The notes below the pieces were generated by a model. It saw nothing but the letters and a program-made list of their open reading frames with translations. It had not been told where the DNA came from and did no database searches. A DNA stretch of 64,000 nucleotides from CAWDXG01 sp963822115. Its GTDB lineage: Bacteria; Myxococcota_A; Polyangia; Polyangiales; Polyangiaceae. Positions 40,561 through 49,605 of this stretch are shown here, one piece after another (position 1 is the stretch's first letter; each line of letters begins with the position of its first letter). The stretch is from assembly GCA_963822115.1 (NCBI GenBank), contig CAWGGM010000006.1, positions 411,580 to 475,579 on the forward strand, in the 5' to 3' direction. Both the position numbers and the translations under genes were made by a program.

Positions 40561-40842
40561 CTACCCCCCGCTTCCGCCCGCGGCGCCTTTCGTTCCCTTG
40601 GCGGCTGCGAGATCGGTCCGCGCCATGCCGGCGAAGCGACTGTTCGGATAGCGGGCGACCAGGTACTCGAGCGTGGTGCGCCAGCTGTCCTCGTTGCCCT
40701 TGGCCTTGAACTGCTGGGCCAGGCCGTACAGCGCCTGCGCGGGCGTCTCGTAGGTCCGCTCCGAGGGCGGCGTCGAGCTGGCGCACTGAAGCGGCGCCTG
40801 CCCCAGCGCCGCGGCCAGCAGAAACATCGGAATAGCCCGCAC
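40561..40842 (-). CDS. small lipoprotein, TPR-like
   Basis: 93-aa predicted lipoprotein of unknown function. The signal peptide ends at APLQC (C20). The short mature part (YETPAQALYGLAQQFKAKGN, then TLEYLVARYPNSRFAGMARTDL) resembles one or two TPR helices as found in BamD/YbgF-type envelope proteins. The Gly/Ser-rich end reads into the thiE start with a 3-bp gap, so the two are probably cotranscribed, though no functional link is evident. Confidence 0.7.
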   Translation of the reverse strand: MRAIPMFLLAAALGQAPLQCASSTPPSERTYETPAQALYGLAQQFKAKGNEDSWRTTLEYLVARYPNSRFAGMARTDLAAAKGTKGAAGGSGG

Positions 40843-41010
40843 GCGGCGAATCTCGCCGATCGCGCGCGGCGCGGCAAGCTCGCTGGGCGGCGCCTGCCTC
40901 AGCGCTCGCCCGCCACGCGGGTATCACCCGGCCCGGCGCTCGGCTTGCACATCCGCGCGCTGCTCCCATGCTAGCCGTCGGCGGCATTCCCCGACCGCGG
41001 TTGCCCACGA

Positions 41011-42195
41011 ATGACCATTCCTCCCCTCCGGCGGACCCTGCCGCTGCTCGCTGCAGCGCTGTTCGCCGTGGCCTGTACCCACGCAAGCGGCCGCACGCCC
41101 GATGCCTCGTCGCCGTTGATGACCGACCCGCGCTTCGTGGGGACCGGGATGATGGGCATCGCGTCCGAGGTGCCGCACTGGCCGATGTTCCGGCACGACC
41201 ACCGCCGCGACGGCAGAAATGATCTGATCCGCCAGAGCGTGCCGCAGCTCGCCTGGACCTTCGAGACAGGCGGCGAGATCTGGTCGTCGCCGGCCATCGG
41301 CATCGACGGCAAGGTCTACGTCAGCGCGCTCGACGGTCGCGTCTACGCGCTCGGCCGCGACGGCAAGCTCTTGTGGACGTACCAGACCTTCGGCGCGCTG
41401 TGGTCGTCGCCGGCCGTGACCGGCGACGGTACCGTGTACGTCGCCGGCATCGATCACTACGTGTACGCGATCATGAACGGCCGCGTGAAGTGGGCGGTGA
41501 AGCTTGGCAACTGCGCGTTCTCGTCGCCGCTCATCGGCCGCGACGGCACGGTCTACATCGGCTCGAACGACCACCGCTTCTACGCCATCAACCCCAACGG
41601 CACGATCCGCTGGGTCAAGCAGACGCGCGCACCGCTCGACTCGTCGCCCGCGATGACCGCTGGCGGCATGCTGTTCATCGGCTCCAGCGATGGCCAGCTG
41701 CTCGCCTACCGCCGCGACGGATCGCCGGCCGGTGCGTTCTCCGCCGGCGCGCCCATCCACTCGTCGCCCGCCATCGGTCCGCGCGGCGGCATCTACTTCG
41801 GCGCGGACAACGGCTGGGTGTACGCCGTCACACCCGGGGGCCAGCTGTACTGGAGGCAGCAGACCGGACAGAGCATCACGTCGTCGCCTGCCATCGGCCG
41901 TGACGGCGTGGTGGTCATCGGCAGCGGCGATTCCACCGTCTACGCCTACAATCCGGACGGCTCGACGCGCTGGGAGTTCCAGACGGGCGGCCCGGTCTTC
42001 TCCTCGCCGGCCATCACCGCCGACGACACGGTCTTCGTCGGTTCGGGCGACGGCAAGCTGTACCAGATCGACCGCAACGGCCACATGGTGTGGTCGTTCC
42101 CCACCGGCGGCGCGGTCAACTCGTCGCCCGCGATCGGGCCCGACGGAGGCATCGCGGTCGGATCGCGCGACCGCAAGGTCTACTACTTCCGCTGA
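41011..42195 (+). CDS. PQQ-like beta-propeller lipoprotein
   Basis: 394-aa predicted lipoprotein. Lipobox FAVAC (C22). From about 58 (WPMFRHDHRRDGRN) the protein is eight repeats of about 40 residues with the pattern SSPAIGxDGxVYVGSxDGxxYA, the PQQ-binding-like propeller of BamB and PQQ dehydrogenases. Tryptophan-docking motifs recur (LLWTYQTFG, STRWEFQTGG, MVWSFPTGG). Dehydrogenase catalytic residues are not evident, so a binding or scaffold role is more likely; a BamB-like assembly function is possible. Divergent from the thiE-side genes. Confidence 0.85.
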   Translation: MTIPPLRRTLPLLAAALFAVACTHASGRTPDASSPLMTDPRFVGTGMMGIASEVPHWPMFRHDHRRDGRNDLIRQSVPQLAWTFETGGEIWSSPAIGIDGKVYVSALDGRVYALGRDGKLLWTYQTFGALWSSPAVTGDGTVYVAGIDHYVYAIMNGRVKWAVKLGNCAFSSPLIGRDGTVYIGSNDHRFYAINPNGTIRWVKQTRAPLDSSPAMTAGGMLFIGSSDGQLLAYRRDGSPAGAFSAGAPIHSSPAIGPRGGIYFGADNGWVYAVTPGGQLYWRQQTGQSITSSPAIGRDGVVVIGSGDSTVYAYNPDGSTRWEFQTGGPVFSSPAITADDTVFVGSGDGKLYQIDRNGHMVWSFPTGGAVNSSPAIGPDGGIAVGSRDRKVYYFR

Positions 42196-42213
42196 GCGCT
42201 GCAGCGCCGCGAG

Positions 42214-42654
42214 CTACTCGCGCTGTGCGGGCTCGAGCGGCGCCGTCGAGGACGCGCGCGGCTTGAGCAGACGCAGCACGCCGCCCGCCAGGAGCGCGCC
42301 CAGCGTGTCCGCGACCCAGTCGAGGAACTCCGCGTCGCGATACGGAATCGTGTACTGCACCAGCTCGAGCAGCGCGCCCAGCGCCGACGCCACGACGATC
42401 GAGACGACGATCAGCCGCGCACGCGGCCACTTCCGCAGTTCGAAGCCAAGCGCGTGATAGACCACGAACACCATCACGCCGAAGATGAAGAAGTGAGCGA
42501 CCTTGTCTTCGGGCACCCCGAAGGTGTTGATGCGCGGCAGGCTCACCTTCGCCGCGCCGGAGTAGAACACCGCCACCACGTACAGCAGCGCTGGCACGAC
42601 GTGGATGAAGAAACCCGGACGGGCTTGTTCTTCAGTGGGCTCGGGTTCGGTCAT
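42214..42654 (-). CDS. VanZ-like membrane protein
   Basis: 146-aa membrane protein of the VanZ-like family, with four hydrophobic segments. Seen: FYSGAAKVSLPR, the family motif DKVAHFFIFGVMVFV, then VASALGALLELVQYTIPYRDAEFLDWVADTLGALL, with the conserved E..Q...R......D...D..G pattern. The biochemical role is unknown; the name comes from a teicoplanin-resistance accessory gene but most members have no such role. Convergent with the propeller gene, 18 bp apart. Confidence 0.85.
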   Translation of the reverse strand: MTEPEPTEEQARPGFFIHVVPALLYVVAVFYSGAAKVSLPRINTFGVPEDKVAHFFIFGVMVFVVYHALGFELRKWPRARLIVVSIVVASALGALLELVQYTIPYRDAEFLDWVADTLGALLAGGVLRLLKPRASSTAPLEPAQRE

Positions 42655-42724
42655 CGCGCTGCCAGGCGGCGGAACCCTAGCAGAAACCGCGCGGAAGTCC
42701 GTGCCGCTGCACTACGGCACGGAG

Positions 42725-42815
42725 CGGCCCCCTCCTGAGGCGGCGGAGCCGGCGATTTGGAGGGGGCGGCCGCGCGCAGGCCGTAGGCCGAGCACGGACC
42801 GGGGGGAGGCAGCAG
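42725..42815. repeat. dispersed C-run/G-run element
   Basis: GGCCCCCTCCTGAGGCGGCG and GGCGATTTGGAGGGGGC form an inverted C-run/G-run around a GGCGATTTGG motif, as in elements near 8335, 11345 and 14661. Confidence 0.55.
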
Positions 42816-42902
42816 CCGGTGACGTCCGGGAACGTTGGTGAGCAGTGGGATGGCGCTTCAACGCAACTGGGCTGGGGACACGCCGATGGGAGGGAGATGA
42901 TC

Positions 42903-43154
42903 GTGCATCTCACGGCGCATGCGGCGCGTGGCTCGGCTCGCTCGCGCAGTGTGGAACGTCGGATGCTGGTGGCGCTCGCGCGGCATCAGGGCGGGCGCGA
43001 CGCGCACCTGATTGCTCGCGTGGCGGGCATCGCGCCGGACTCGGTACGGCGGCTCGCGCGCCGGCCCGAGCCCGAGCTGCTGCGGGTGGGCGCTCTGTAT
43101 CTGGGCGACACGCGACTGCGGCACGTGCCGCGCGGACTGCGCGTGTCGCGGTAG
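42903..43154 (+). CDS. possible small Arg-rich protein with HTH-like segment
   Basis: A GTG at 42903 preceded by GGGAGGGAG at ideal spacing (42888-42896) opens an 83-residue frame. The product is Arg/Ala/Leu-rich, and AHLIARVAGIAPDSVRRLAR could form a helix-turn-helix. An in-frame ATG at 42897 is also possible. No family recognised. The region is flanked by intergenic repeats, and high GC makes chance frames common, so this is tentative. Confidence 0.35.
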   Translation: MHLTAHAARGSARSRSVERRMLVALARHQGGRDAHLIARVAGIAPDSVRRLARRPEPELLRVGALYLGDTRLRHVPRGLRVSR

Positions 43155-43164
43155 GCGGCGGTAT

Positions 43165-43262
43165 TTCCGGGCGCTTGGTGCGGCTTGGCGGGTCTTTTGT
43201 CGGGCTGGCCGACATTTCCGCGGCCTTGCTGCGGCATGGCGCTCGTTTTGTCGGTCTGGCCG
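43165..43262. repeat. 51-bp hairpin repeat (about two units)
   Basis: TTTTGTCGG recurs at a 51-bp step (about 43195 and 43246). The first junction is a TGTCGG-gctgg-CCGACA hairpin followed by ATTTCCG. Same class as the arrays at 56585 and 11543. Lies downstream of the MFS gene. Confidence 0.75.
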
Positions 43263-43342
43263 CGCGCACGCCGCGCACACCGCGCCGACGCACCGCCGAC
43301 AACCGTCACTGCGTCACCGCGCCAACACACCGCCGACAACCG

Positions 43343-44563
43343 TCAGTGCGTCACGACGGCCGTCTCCTCGAGCTCGAGCGAGCGCGTTTCCGGTAGCAGC
43401 CAGAGGATGAGGATGACGGCGAGGATGGGGAAGATGGCGGTAACGCGGATAGCGTGACCCCAGCCGACATGGCCGGCGGCGTAGCCGATGGCGATCGGCG
43501 AGAGCACGTAGCCAATGCGACCGATCAGGTTGTTGGACCAGGCGAAGGCGTCGCCGCGCAGCTCGGTCGGGAAGAGCTCGGAGTTGTAGGCGTTGAGCAC
43601 GGGCAAGACGGCGCTGGCGCCGAAGATGGCGAACACCAGTGTGAAGGTGAGCGGCCACTGGCCGTGCAGCGTGTAGCAGCCGAACATGCCGAAGGCGGCC
43701 AGGCCGAAGATCACGACCGCGCCTGCCCGCCGACCGATCAGGTCGAGCAGCTTGCCGGCGAAGAACACCAGCGGCATCGAGATCACCGCGGCGATCGTGA
43801 TCGCCTTGCCCACCTGGCTGTCCGTCATGCCGCGCTCGCCGACCGCAAATTCCTTCCAGAAGGTGACGCCGTTCTGCGTGCAGATGTACGTGAGAAACCA
43901 GATCAGCCCGAGCTGGAGCATCCGCTTCTTGTACGGCGTGCGGAAGATCTGCGTGAAGGGTCGCGCTGCGCGCGTGGTGACCTGTTCGGCGAAGCGGCGC
44001 GTCTCTCGCAGGTTGCGCCGCGCGAAGGCCAGCACGATGAGCGGGACGATGCCGACGAAGTACACGCTGCGCCATCCGAACGGCGTCTTCAAGAGCAGCG
44101 GCACTACGCCCGCACAGGTGACGGCGCCCAGGCTCGAGAAGGCACTGATGACGCCGATGACCATGCCGCGCCGCGCGGCCGGATACTCTTCCGCTGCCAT
44201 CACGGTGCTGGTCGCCCACTCGCCGATCAGGAAGATGCGCGCGATCATCTGGAACGCGGCGAACGCCCACACGTTCGGCGAAAGGCCCGTCAGCGCCGTG
44301 AAGACCGTGTAGCCGGCGATGGTCACGGTCAGCACGCGCTTGCGGCCGAAGCGGTCGGCACGCCGCACCAGCAGGTACGCCACCACCGTGCCGGCATTGA
44401 TGAAGCCGACGAGATAGCCGGCAACCGCGTGGCTGAAGTGGAAGTCCGTCTGCAGGTTCGGCAGGATCTGCGTCAGCGCGAGAAAGTCGTAGCCTTCGAA
44501 GAAGGTCGCGACGCTGAGGAAGACGAACAGCCGGCGCTGGTACGACGTGAGTCGCTCGGTCAC
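43343..44563 (-). CDS. MFS transporter (metabolite:H+ symporter type)
   Basis: 406-aa inner-membrane transporter with 12 probable membrane segments. Signature loops: ADRFGRKRVL after helix 2 (the D-R-x-GR-R/K motif), EEYPAARRGMVIG after helix 4-5 and LDLIGRRAGA in the second half; ELFPTELRGDAFAW near helix 10 is the sugar/metabolite-transporter signature. The opening FFEGYDFLALTQILP resembles the aromatic-acid/niacin/sialate symporter subfamily. Substrate unknown. Encoded apart from neighbours, convergent with the possible small gene at 42903. Confidence 0.88.
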   Translation of the reverse strand: MTERLTSYQRRLFVFLSVATFFEGYDFLALTQILPNLQTDFHFSHAVAGYLVGFINAGTVVAYLLVRRADRFGRKRVLTVTIAGYTVFTALTGLSPNVWAFAAFQMIARIFLIGEWATSTVMAAEEYPAARRGMVIGVISAFSSLGAVTCAGVVPLLLKTPFGWRSVYFVGIVPLIVLAFARRNLRETRRFAEQVTTRAARPFTQIFRTPYKKRMLQLGLIWFLTYICTQNGVTFWKEFAVGERGMTDSQVGKAITIAAVISMPLVFFAGKLLDLIGRRAGAVVIFGLAAFGMFGCYTLHGQWPLTFTLVFAIFGASAVLPVLNAYNSELFPTELRGDAFAWSNNLIGRIGYVLSPIAIGYAAGHVGWGHAIRVTAIFPILAVILILWLLPETRSLELEETAVVTH

Positions 44564-44688
44564 CGGGTGCCCCGCACGAGAACCTTATGACAAGGGCCCG
44601 TGACGGGTGTCAACGTAACGTCTTCATCCCGCCCACCCGCCCCCGCCGTAATCCTCCTCGAGGGGCTCACCGCCCCTCGAACACCCCG

Positions 44689-44732
44689 ACGCGATTCGCT
44701 CCGCTCATCGCGGGCTCGCTATCGCTCGCTAG
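44689..44732. repeat. dispersed ATTCGCTCCGCTCATCGCGG element
   Basis: ACGCGATTCGCTCCGCTCAT, CGCGGGCTCGCTATCGCTCG. Nearly identical to 53405-53448, and both lie after a run with paired C/G tracts (GAGGGGCTCACCGCCCCTC here). It ends at the thiG stop codon. Confidence 0.75.
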
Positions 44733-45502
44733 CCGATGACGCCCGTCTCGGGGCTCGATGCGGTGGCGTAGAGCTTCTTCGGCATGCGGCCGGCCAGGTA
44801 CGCCTTGCGGCCCGCGCTGACGGCCTCGCGCATGGCCTCGGCCATCATGACCGGCTTCTTCGCCCCGGCGATGGCGGTGTTCATCAGCACGCCGTCGCAG
44901 CCGAGCTCCATCGCGACCGCTGCGTCGCTGGCCGTGCCCACGCCCGCGTCGACGATCACCGGCACCTTCGCGCGCTCGAGGATGATGCGCAGGTTGTACG
45001 GATTGCGGATGCCGAGCCCCGAGCCGATCGGCGCGGCGAGCGGCATCACCGCCGCACAGCCGATGTCCTCGAGCTTCCGGCACACGATCGGATCATCCAT
45101 GCAGTACGGCAGCACGGTGAAGCCTTCCTTCACCAGGATCTTCGCCGCTTCCAGCGTCTGCTCGTTGTCCGGGTAGAGCGTGTCCTTGTCGCCGATGACC
45201 TCGAGCTTGACGATGTCGGCAATGCCCAGCTCGCGCGCCAGGCGCAGCGTGCGCACGGCATCGTCCGCCGTGAAGCAGCCCGCCGTGTTCGGCAAGATGG
45301 TCCAACGCTTGCTGGTCACCAGCTCCATCATCGAGCCGGCGCTCCTGTCCTTCAGGTCGATGCGGCGGAGAGCCACCGTCACCACCTCCGCACCGGACGC
45401 TTCGAGCGCCGCCCGCGTCTCGTCCACGTCCTTGTACTTGCCGGTACCGACGAAGAGCCGCGACGTGAACGTGTGCTTGCCGATGGTGAGGACGTTTTCC
45501 AT
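44729..45502 (-). CDS. thiG: thiazole synthase
   Basis: 257-aa TIM-barrel enzyme that makes the thiazole phosphate of thiamine from DXP, ThiS-thiocarboxylate and dehydroglycine/glycine imine. Seen: FTSRLFVGTGKYKD, VTVALRRIDLKD, LPNTAGCFTADDAVRTLRLARE, the Schiff-base lysine in DIVKLEVIGD, LPYCMDDPIVCRKL, APIGSGLGIRNPYNL, VDAGVGTASDAAVAMELGCDG and VLMNTAIAGA. Complete. The ATG at 45502 is preferred over an upstream one. ThiS and the other thiazole genes are not adjacent; thiE lies at 39946-40557. Confidence 0.97.
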   Translation of the reverse strand: MENVLTIGKHTFTSRLFVGTGKYKDVDETRAALEASGAEVVTVALRRIDLKDRSAGSMMELVTSKRWTILPNTAGCFTADDAVRTLRLARELGIADIVKLEVIGDKDTLYPDNEQTLEAAKILVKEGFTVLPYCMDDPIVCRKLEDIGCAAVMPLAAPIGSGLGIRNPYNLRIILERAKVPVIVDAGVGTASDAAVAMELGCDGVLMNTAIAGAKKPVMMAEAMREAVSAGRKAYLAGRMPKKLYATASSPETGVIG

Positions 45503-45556
45503 GCCCGGCGGAGTAGCGCCGCCCGGGCGCCGGGGCAAGCGCCGGCGTCATGTCGA

Positions 45557-46738
45557 CTATTGGCAGGGAACGTCCGCGACGATCGCCGCGACCGCGGCAT
45601 CGAGTGCCGTCGTCGGATCGGTGCTGGTCCCGACGAACGCGTTCTGCGTGCCGCCCGCCTGGGCCACCATGTCGAGGTTTGCGACCGTGCCGATACCCAT
45701 CACCCAGGTCTTGATCGAGGGCGTGCCGTTGTAGGCGGCAGCGGCCGCGGCCGACACGGTATTGATGTCGTTGCCCGTGCAACCGGTGGGCTCGCCGTCC
45801 GTGATCATGAGCACGGTGACACTCTGCGACGTGTGGCTCTTGGCGAACGACTGCGCGTAGTCGAGCGTCCCCGTGAGCGCGGGCTGCATGGGCGTGTTGC
45901 CGTTGGGCGACGTGCCAGCCAAGCTGGCGTTGATCTGGGTCATTACCGCCGGCAGAGCCGCAATGCCCACCGCCGGCGTCGCGTAGTCCGCGACCGTGCA
46001 CGAGCTGCCGTCGCCGATGCACGTTCCACCGAAGCACGGGGCGAAATTGCCGCAGTCGGGATCCGTCTGGCAGCTCGAAGGCGCCGTGCCCGACCCGACA
46101 AGGGGCAGAAACTGTAGGCCGGCCCCGGCGGCGCCGGAGGTCGACAACACGGACAGCCCTTTCTGCAGTGCCGTCCACCGGTTGTCGGTCGTCATCGACC
46201 CGGAACGATCGAGCAGCACCATGATGTCGAGCGGCTTCTTCGTACATCCAGCGTCGCTACCGCCCGTGCCGGTGCCGCCACTGCCACCGGTTGCGCCCCC
46301 GGCGCCCTGACCGCCGCTGCCACCGGTCGAGCTGGTGCCGCCGCTGCCCCCGGCTCCGCCGTCGAGGGTGCTGCCGGTCGAAGTGCACCAACCGTGCGCC
46401 TTGTCGCACAGCTGCCCGAGCGGCGTGCACTGCTTGTCCGTGACGCACGCGCGATGACACACGTGATCGCCGCCGCACAGGTCGCCCGTGTGGCAGTCGT
46501 TGTTGCCCAGGCACTGCACGCAGCTCGAGCTGGCAGGATCGCAGACGTGATCCGCCGGGCAGTCGAGCGAGGTCTTGCAGCTGGTAGGCGCGGCTCCACC
46601 GGCTCCCCCCGCTGCGCCGCCCGTTCCCGCAGCTCCTGTGGAGAGCAAGCCGTTGCTCGAGCCGCCACACCCCGCCGCCGCCCCCAGGAGGAGCGCGGCC
46701 ATGCCGAGTCCAAGCCAGGCTATCCTGCGCATGCGCAA
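45557..46738 (-). CDS. VWA-domain, Cys-rich lipoprotein
   Basis: 393-aa predicted lipoprotein. Lipobox GAAAGC (C24). A Cys-rich module (about 54-115; CKTSLDCPADHVCDP, CVQCLGNNDCHTGDLC) precedes a Gly/Thr/Ser linker, then a von Willebrand A domain: DIMVLLDRSGSMTT (DxSxS metal site), NTPMQPAL with the third-loop threonine, and VTVLMITDGEPTGC. The metal-site residues are complete, so divalent-cation-dependent ligand binding at the surface is likely. Same architecture class as 31962-33146, but sequence similarity is low outside the VWA. Confidence 0.88.
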   Translation of the reverse strand: MRMRRIAWLGLGMAALLLGAAAGCGGSSNGLLSTGAAGTGGAAGGAGGAAPTSCKTSLDCPADHVCDPASSSCVQCLGNNDCHTGDLCGGDHVCHRACVTDKQCTPLGQLCDKAHGWCTSTGSTLDGGAGGSGGTSSTGGSGGQGAGGATGGSGGTGTGGSDAGCTKKPLDIMVLLDRSGSMTTDNRWTALQKGLSVLSTSGAAGAGLQFLPLVGSGTAPSSCQTDPDCGNFAPCFGGTCIGDGSSCTVADYATPAVGIAALPAVMTQINASLAGTSPNGNTPMQPALTGTLDYAQSFAKSHTSQSVTVLMITDGEPTGCTGNDINTVSAAAAAAYNGTPSIKTWVMGIGTVANLDMVAQAGGTQNAFVGTSTDPTTALDAAVAAIVADVPCQ

Positions 46739-46817
46739 CTGTACGCCGAGGTGGCGAAAGGTCTTCCCCTTTTTCCCGGTTGGCGGGCGAAATGCACGCG
46801 AAACGGGGCGGGCCGGC

Positions 46818-47732
46818 TCAGCCGAAGCGTTGCGCCGCCTCGTCCAGCCGCACGAAGCTGTAACCGGCCGCCTTCAGCATCCCGACCACCGCCGAGAGCG
46901 CGTCCAGCTTGCGCGCCAGCGGCACGCGCACATCCGGCTGGTGCGGGCGCAACGCTTCGAGCCCGTCGCCCGCGTCCAGCACGTCGATGCCGTGCAGCTC
47001 CAGGTTCACCAGCTCCTCGCCGATCACGCCGCGCGTCAGCCAGCGCGCCCGCGTCGGACCGGCCAGGGTCAACGTCGTCCCGATGAACGGCAAGCGCGCG
47101 CGACGCGTCACCTGCACGGGCAGCTCGAGCAACCCCGCGCCGCGCCTCCAGTACGGTCGCCCGACGCGATACGGTCGCACCGGCGCCGCCAGCACCGCCG
47201 GCGTGTCCAGCACCGAGTGCGAGCGCCGCCGCCGCACGCGGATGGCCCCCAACGCCGCCGCCTTCGCCGCGTAGTACGGCGGGCACGGGAACACCGACGA
47301 GTCGTATTCGACGCCCGCGTCTGCCAGCACCTCGAACAGCTCGTCCGTGATGGTGTAGCCCGGCGCACGGAACCCGCGCGGCCGCTCCCCCGTCGCCCCC
47401 TCGATCACCTCGATACCCGAGCGCACCTGCCGCTCCATCTCCGCCCGGCTCCGCCGCGTCAGATCGTACAGATGATCGAGCGAGTGATTCGCGATCTCGT
47501 GCCCGCCTTCCGCGAGGGACCGCAGCCGCGCCGCGTTGCCCGCGCGCGCCATGTCCGCACCGATCGCGAACAGCGTCAGCGGCAGATCGTGTGCGCGCGC
47601 GAAATCGTCCAGGCGCGGCAGCGCAACGTCGTAGACCGCGTTCGACGACGTGCGCGCAAGCCCGTGGATCGCGAAGTAGTGCGGGATCTCGTCCAGATCG
47701 ACGCTGATGGCGCAGACGCGCATGGGCATCAT
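46818..47732 (-). CDS. polysaccharide deacetylase (NodB-type)
   Basis: 304-aa metal-dependent deacetylase of carbohydrate esterase family 4. Seen: catalytic/metal aspartate in CAISVDLDEIPHY, TLFAIGADMARAG, the metal-binding HxxxH in GGHEIANHSLDH, GFRAPGYTITDEL and DSSVFPCPPYYAAK. The later region ends VNLELHGIDVLDAGD. No signal peptide, so it may act on cytosolic or lipid-linked sugars, as in the subgroup linked to O-antigen or capsule pathways. Encoded near the aminotransferase/acyltransferase pair but separated by repeats. Alternative ATGs at 47729 and 47723 are near-equal. Confidence 0.9.
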   Translation of the reverse strand: MMPMRVCAISVDLDEIPHYFAIHGLARTSSNAVYDVALPRLDDFARAHDLPLTLFAIGADMARAGNAARLRSLAEGGHEIANHSLDHLYDLTRRSRAEMERQVRSGIEVIEGATGERPRGFRAPGYTITDELFEVLADAGVEYDSSVFPCPPYYAAKAAALGAIRVRRRRSHSVLDTPAVLAAPVRPYRVGRPYWRRGAGLLELPVQVTRRARLPFIGTTLTLAGPTRARWLTRGVIGEELVNLELHGIDVLDAGDGLEALRPHQPDVRVPLARKLDALSAVVGMLKAAGYSFVRLDEAAQRFG

Positions 47733-47751
47733 GTAGCAAGAACGGCGGTGT

Positions 47752-47945
47752 GGCGTCGCGGGGAGCGGCGCGGGGGCGGGGCGCAGGGTTGCGGCGGGGC
47801 GTGTTGCGGCGGGGCGTGTTGCGGCGGGGCGCAGGGTTCGGGGTTGCGGCGGGGGGGGGGCGTGTTGCGGGGATTCGCGGCGCGGGGTTGCGGGGATTCG
47901 CGGCGCGGGGCGGCGGGCGCAGGGTTGCGGGGATTCGCGGCGCGG
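47752..47945. repeat. GTTGCGGCGGGGCGT-type simple repeats
   Basis: About 190 bp of short G/C repeats (TTGCGGCGGGGCG, GATTCGCGGCGCGGGG) immediately upstream of the deacetylase gene and abutting the hairpin array at 47949. A similar tract precedes the array at 50728. Confidence 0.88.
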
Positions 47946-47948
47946 GGC

Positions 47949-48340
47949 GGGCATTTCCGCCGCCAAGTTCGAGCTTGCTCTGCGAAATGCCCGCTTTCCG
48001 GGCATTTCCGCCGCCAAGCTTCAACTTGCCCAACGAATTGCCCGAATTCCGGGCATTTCACCCCTCGCCGATGAGCTTGCCCCACGAAATGCCCGCTTTC
48101 CGGACATTTCCGCCGCCAAGCTTCAACTTGCTCCGCGAATTGCCCGCCCCGCGCGCCCCTCCGGACATTTCCGCCGCCAAGCTTCAACTTGCTCCACGAA
48201 TTGCCCGCCCCGCGCGCCGCTCCGGACATTTCCGCCGCCAAGCTTCAACTTGCTCCGCGAATTGCCCGCCCCGCGCGCCCCTCCGGACATTTCCGCCGCC
48301 AAGCTTCAACTTGCTCCGCGAATTGCCCGCCCCGCGCGCC
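47949..48340. repeat. palindromic tandem array, pitch 51 then 61 bp (7 units)
   Basis: Units begin GGGCATTTC or GGACATTTC at 47949, 48000, 48051, 48102, 48163, 48224 and 48285: three 51-bp steps, then three of 61. The core reads CGCCGCCAAGCTTCAACTTG. The 10 extra bp lie wholly in the spacer between GCCC and GGAC arms. Confidence 0.96.
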
Positions 48341-48441
48341 CCTCGCCCCAACTCCTCCGCGGATTGGTGATGGGCTGCCCCCCACGCTTGCCGCGCTCCG
48401 CGCGCCGCCGCGTTCCTCGGTGCGCCGCGCTACCGCGCGCC

Positions 48442-48486
48442 GCGGGCCCGCCAAGCGCGGCCGCTCCGCGTCCGCGCGGGGGCCCC
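48442..48486. repeat. dispersed GGGCCC element, copy
   Basis: GCGGGCCCGCCAAGCGCGG, CGCTCCGCG and CGCGGGGGCCCC, with GGGCTGCCCCCCACGCTTGC about 70 bp before. Ends 15 bp from the aminotransferase stop. Confidence 0.85.
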
Positions 48487-48501
48487 ACCCCGATCCGCGC
48501 C

Positions 48502-49605
48502 TCAGCCTGCGGCGAACTCGCGTACCGCGCCCACCACCTGCCGCCGTTCCACTTCGGAAAGCTCGGGAAAGAGCGGGATCGACAGCACCTCCGCGGCTGC
48601 GGCCTCGGCGCGCGGGCACGCGCCGGGGCGCATGCCGAGCGGGGCGAGCGCGGGCTGGGCGTACAGCGGGCGGTCGTAGTACACGGCGCTCGCCACTTCC
48701 CGTTCCGTCAGGAAATCGCGCAGCTCGTCGCGGCGCGGCGAGCGCAGCGTGTAGTGCGCCCAGGCCGGCGCGGCGCGGGGCGCCACGAGCGGCAGCGTGA
48801 TGTCGTCGAGCCCGGCAAGCTCCGTGTCGTAGGCCGCGGCGTGCCCGGCGCGCGCCGCCAGGTAGTGATCGAGGTGCGGCAGCTTCACCGACAAGAGCGC
48901 CGCCTGCAGCGCGTCGAGCCGGAAATTGCCGCCCACCCACTGGTGCTCGCCGCGGCGCGGGGCGCCGTGCGCGCGCAGCGCGCGACAGCGCGCCGCCAGC
49001 TCGTCGTCGTCCGTCACGATCATGCCGCCGTCGCCGAAGCCGCCCAGCGGCTTCGACGGGAAGAAGCTGAAACAGCCCAGCGTGCCCCACGCCCCCGCAC
49101 GCTTGCCCTGCCACGCCGCGCCCAGCGCCTGCGCGGCGTCCTCCACCACCGGCACGCCGCGCCGCGACGCGATCTCCGTCAGCGCGTCCATGCGCACCAT
49201 CTGCCCGAACAGATGCACCGGCATGATCGCCCGGGTGCGCGGACCGATGGCGGCTTCCACCTCCCCCACGTCCAGGTTGAATGTCCTGGCGTCGATGTCG
49301 ACGAAGCGCGGCCGCGCGCCGAGCCTGAGGATCGCCCCTGCCGTCGCGAAGAACGAGAACGGCGTCGTGATCACCTCGTCGCCGGGCCGCACTTCCAGCG
49401 CCATCAACGAGCACAGCAGCGCGTCGCTGCCGCTGGATACGCCGATCGCGTGGCGCACGCCCACGTAGCCAGCGATGTCCGCCTCGAAGCGCTCGACGGC
49501 TTCGCCCAGAATGAACTGCCCCGACGCCAGCACCGCATCGAACGCGTCGCGCAGCCTGTCCACGAGCGCCGCGTGCTGCGGCGACAGATCGACCAGCGGG
49601 ATCAT
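48502..49605 (-). CDS. DegT/DnrJ/EryC1 sugar aminotransferase (WbpE-like)
   Basis: 367-aa PLP-dependent aminotransferase that aminates a nucleotide-linked keto-sugar. Seen: IPLVDLSPQH start, SGSDALLCSLMAL (cofactor phosphate), PVHLFGQMVRMD, VVEDAAQALGA (Asp to pyridine N), the PLP lysine in FSFFPSKPLGGFGDGG, and HQWVGGNFRLDALQAALL. The upstream gene encodes a left-handed beta-helix acyltransferase whose stop overlaps this ATG (ATGA at 49602-49605). The same pair, WbpE with WbpD, makes 2,3-diacetamido sugars for O-antigen in Pseudomonas, so a similar role is likely. Confidence 0.93.
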   Translation of the reverse strand: MIPLVDLSPQHAALVDRLRDAFDAVLASGQFILGEAVERFEADIAGYVGVRHAIGVSSGSDALLCSLMALEVRPGDEVITTPFSFFATAGAILRLGARPRFVDIDARTFNLDVGEVEAAIGPRTRAIMPVHLFGQMVRMDALTEIASRRGVPVVEDAAQALGAAWQGKRAGAWGTLGCFSFFPSKPLGGFGDGGMIVTDDDELAARCRALRAHGAPRRGEHQWVGGNFRLDALQAALLSVKLPHLDHYLAARAGHAAAYDTELAGLDDITLPLVAPRAAPAWAHYTLRSPRRDELRDFLTEREVASAVYYDRPLYAQPALAPLGMRPGACPRAEAAAAEVLSIPLFPELSEVERRQVVGAVREFAAG

